Origin: an uncultured Archangium sp.
GTDB lineage: Bacteria > Myxococcota > Myxococcia > Myxococcales > Myxococcaceae
Direction: 5' to 3'
DNA: 6,877 bases
Assembly: GCA_937875615.1 (NCBI GenBank)
Contig: CALNBU010000323.1
Span: forward strand, 1-6,877
This document shows positions 6,065 through 6,877 of this stretch, one piece after another (position 1 is the first letter of the stretch; every line of letters begins with the position of its first letter). The translations under genes and the position numbers were made by a program. The notes under the pieces were generated by a model. That model had not been told where the DNA came from. It searched no databases and saw only the letters and a program-made list of their open reading frames with translations.

Positions 6065-6502
6065 TCACTTCTTGTGCGTGTACGGGAACAGCTCGGTGCT
6101 GCGGAAGAAGTAGGCGACCTCGTTCTTCGCGTTCTCCAGCGAGTCGGAGCCGTGCACCGTGTTCGCGTCGATGGACTGCGCGAAGTCGGCGCGGATGGTG
6201 CCCTTGTCGGCCTTCTTGGGGTCCGTGGCGCCCATGAGCTCGCGGTTCTTCAGCACCGCGTTCTCGCCCTCGAGGCACATCAGCACCACCGGGCCCGACA
6301 CCATGAAGCTGACCAGGTCCTTGAAGAAGGGGCGCTCCTTGTGCACCGCGTAGAAGCCCTCGGCCTCGCGCTGCGAGAGGTGCTGGAGGCGCACGGCGAT
6401 GGGGGTCAGGCCGGCCTCCTCGAAGCGGGTGATGATCTTGCCGATGACGCCCTTCTCGAGCGCGTCGGGCTTCAGGATGGACAGGGTGCGTTCAATGGCC
6501 AT
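6065..6502 (-). CDS. ndk: Nucleoside diphosphate kinase
   Basis: A 145-residue protein, a normal full length for bacterial Ndk. It transfers the gamma phosphate from ATP to other NDPs and dNDPs through a phospho-histidine, balancing nucleotide pools in the cytoplasm. Conserved positions are all present: K11 in ILKPDA, Y51 in GFYAVHKERPFF, R87 in KNRELMG, T93 in GATDP, R104 in GTIRADF, N114 and the catalytic H117 in NTVHGSDS, followed by SLENAKNEVAYFF. From memory the sequence is very similar to M. xanthus Ndk (same length, same VHKxRPFFKDLV and VHGSDSLENAK blocks), the strongest taxonomic clue here. The ATG at 6502-6500 is well fixed by AAGGAG 6 bases upstream and by the conserved MAIERTLSI N terminus. 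It is transcribed alone, convergent with the lipoprotein gene and divergent from kbl. Confidence 0.98.
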   Translation of the reverse strand: MAIERTLSILKPDALEKGVIGKIITRFEEAGLTPIAVRLQHLSQREAEGFYAVHKERPFFKDLVSFMVSGPVVLMCLEGENAVLKNRELMGATDPKKADKGTIRADFAQSIDANTVHGSDSLENAKNEVAYFFRSTELFPYTHKK

Positions 6503-6508
6503 GGGGGT

Positions 6509-6514
6509 CTCCTT
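6509..6514 (-). promoter_or_regulatory. Strong ribosome binding site of ndk
   Basis: AAGGAG on the minus strand ends 6 bases before the ndk ATG. It is the best Shine-Dalgarno in the window and settles the start; other genes here have weak or no such site, consistent with high expression of ndk. Confidence 0.8.
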
Positions 6515-6534
6515 GAAAGGGTAGGTGCGGCGCG

Positions 6535-6563
6535 CGGCTACACGACGCGCCGAGCCAACGCAA
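6535..6563 (-). promoter_or_regulatory. Candidate ndk promoter
   Basis: On the minus strand TTGCGT (6563-6558) and TAGCCG (6540-6535) are separated by exactly 17 bases, which would start transcription near 6528 and leave a leader of about 25 bases holding the AAGGAG site. The -35 half is fair (TTG plus), the -10 half poor (TA only), so this is tentative. Confidence 0.28.
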
Positions 6564-6569
6564 AGCCTT

Positions 6570-6598
6570 TTGAGCCGCCTCCCGCGCGGTGCTACGCG
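6570..6598 (+). promoter_or_regulatory. Candidate kbl promoter, possibly giving a leaderless transcript
   Basis: TTGAGC (6570-6575, 4 of 6 to the -35 consensus) is followed after 17 bases by TACGCG (6593-6598, poor -10). If used, transcription would begin at about 6605-6607, at the kbl ATG itself. No Shine-Dalgarno is seen in the 20 bases before that ATG, which fits a leaderless message. The same bases contain a CGCGCG inverted repeat (6583-6588 and 6595-6600) with a 6-base loop. The -10 match is weak. Confidence 0.25.
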
Positions 6599-6606
6599 CG
6601 CGTTCC

Positions 6607-6877
6607 ATGAACCGCAGCTTCACCGCGCACCTCCAGGCCCAGCTCGATGGAATCCACGAGCAGGGGCTCTACAAGGCCGAGCGGGTCATCACCTCACCCC
6701 AGCGCGCGAACATCACCGTCAACGGACGCGAGGTGCTGAACCTGTGCGCCAACAACTACCTGGGCCTCGGAGACTCCCCGGAGCTCATCGCCGCGGCGAA
6801 GGCCGGGCTCGACAGCCACGGCTTCGGCGTCGCCTCGGTGCGCTTCATCTGCGGCACCCAGGACGTGCACAAGGCCC
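6607..6877 (+). CDS. kbl: 2-amino-3-ketobutyrate CoA ligase (glycine C-acetyltransferase), N-terminal 90 residues, 3' end outside window
   Basis: The frame is open from the ATG at 6607 to the right edge, giving 90 complete codons of a protein normally about 395-400 residues long. Kbl is a PLP-dependent alpha-oxoamine synthase that cleaves 2-amino-3-ketobutyrate with CoA to glycine and acetyl-CoA, the second step of threonine breakdown after threonine dehydrogenase. Visible family blocks are GLYKAERVITSPQ (20-32), LNLCANNYLGL (44-54), AAAKAGLDSHGFG (62-74) and ASVRFICGTQDVHK (76-89). The SVRFICGTQ block separates Kbl from its relatives BioF and 5-aminolevulinate synthase. The PLP lysine lies beyond the edge. 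No Shine-Dalgarno precedes the ATG, but the N terminus aligns with known Kbl, so the start is credible. A tdh gene downstream would be expected from other bacteria but cannot be seen. Confidence 0.93.
   Translation, partial: MNRSFTAHLQAQLDGIHEQGLYKAERVITSPQRANITVNGREVLNLCANNYLGLGDSPELIAAAKAGLDSHGFGVASVRFICGTQDVHKA

Noticed and set aside
6561..6572. CAAAGCCTTTTG near-palindrome between ndk and kbl as an operator
   Set aside because: The self-complementary core is only AAAG-C-CTTT, which is short enough to occur by chance; no second copy was seen.
6029..6610. 193-codon plus-strand open frame opposite ndk
   Set aside because: Antisense to a textbook Ndk, with Val/Leu/His/Arg-rich translation and no family features.
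1..6877. Mobile elements, CRISPR arrays, tRNA or rRNA genes, riboswitches and an anti-phage system
   Set aside because: No transposase, integrase, regular repeats, cloverleaf-forming sequence or defence-type domains could be found on either strand. All long stretches are explained by housekeeping genes.

Overview
The window is a piece of high-GC chromosome carrying mostly housekeeping genes. Gene content points to a myxobacterium (Myxococcota, probably suborder Cystobacterineae). The Ndk protein is 145 residues and, from memory, very close to the structurally characterised Myxococcus xanthus enzyme. A DUF4388 protein and a small Cys-poor lipoprotein of the type abundant in myxobacteria agree with this. 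I see no mobile element, CRISPR array, tRNA, rRNA or integration scar. No stretch longer than about 105 bases is without a gene.

Layout, left to right. (1) The 3' end of a + strand DUF4388 gene enters from the left edge and ends at 364. (2) Facing it is a tight minus-strand operon, read from right to left: holA (DNA polymerase III delta subunit, 5497-4121), metG (methionyl-tRNA synthetase, 4118-2091), a HEAT-repeat gene of unknown role (2094-1150) and a tatD-family metallo-hydrolase gene (1153-374). The junctions are a 2-base gap and two ATGA overlaps of 4 bases, so the four genes are almost certainly co-transcribed and the last three probably translationally coupled. (3) A 57-base divergent intergenic region separates holA from a + strand lipoprotein gene (5555-6016). 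(4) The lipoprotein gene converges on ndk (6502-6065, minus). A perfect 9-bp hairpin lies between their stop codons and is a good candidate bidirectional terminator. (5) A 104-base divergent intergenic region separates ndk from the 5' end of kbl (6607 onward), which runs off the right edge.

Functionally, the operon joins replication (clamp loader delta), tRNA charging and a TatD nuclease/hydrolase, with an uncharacterised HEAT scaffold between the last two. Ndk balances NTP and dNTP pools. Kbl, with threonine dehydrogenase probably encoded beyond the edge, degrades threonine to glycine and acetyl-CoA. The lipoprotein is unrelated to these functions.

The most unusual points are modest: a HolA about 115 residues longer than the E. 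coli protein, apparently because of an insertion inside its N-terminal fold; an alanine at the end of the KMSKS loop of MetG; the coupled HEAT gene; and a kbl start with no Shine-Dalgarno that may be leaderless. I found no convincing new multi-gene system.
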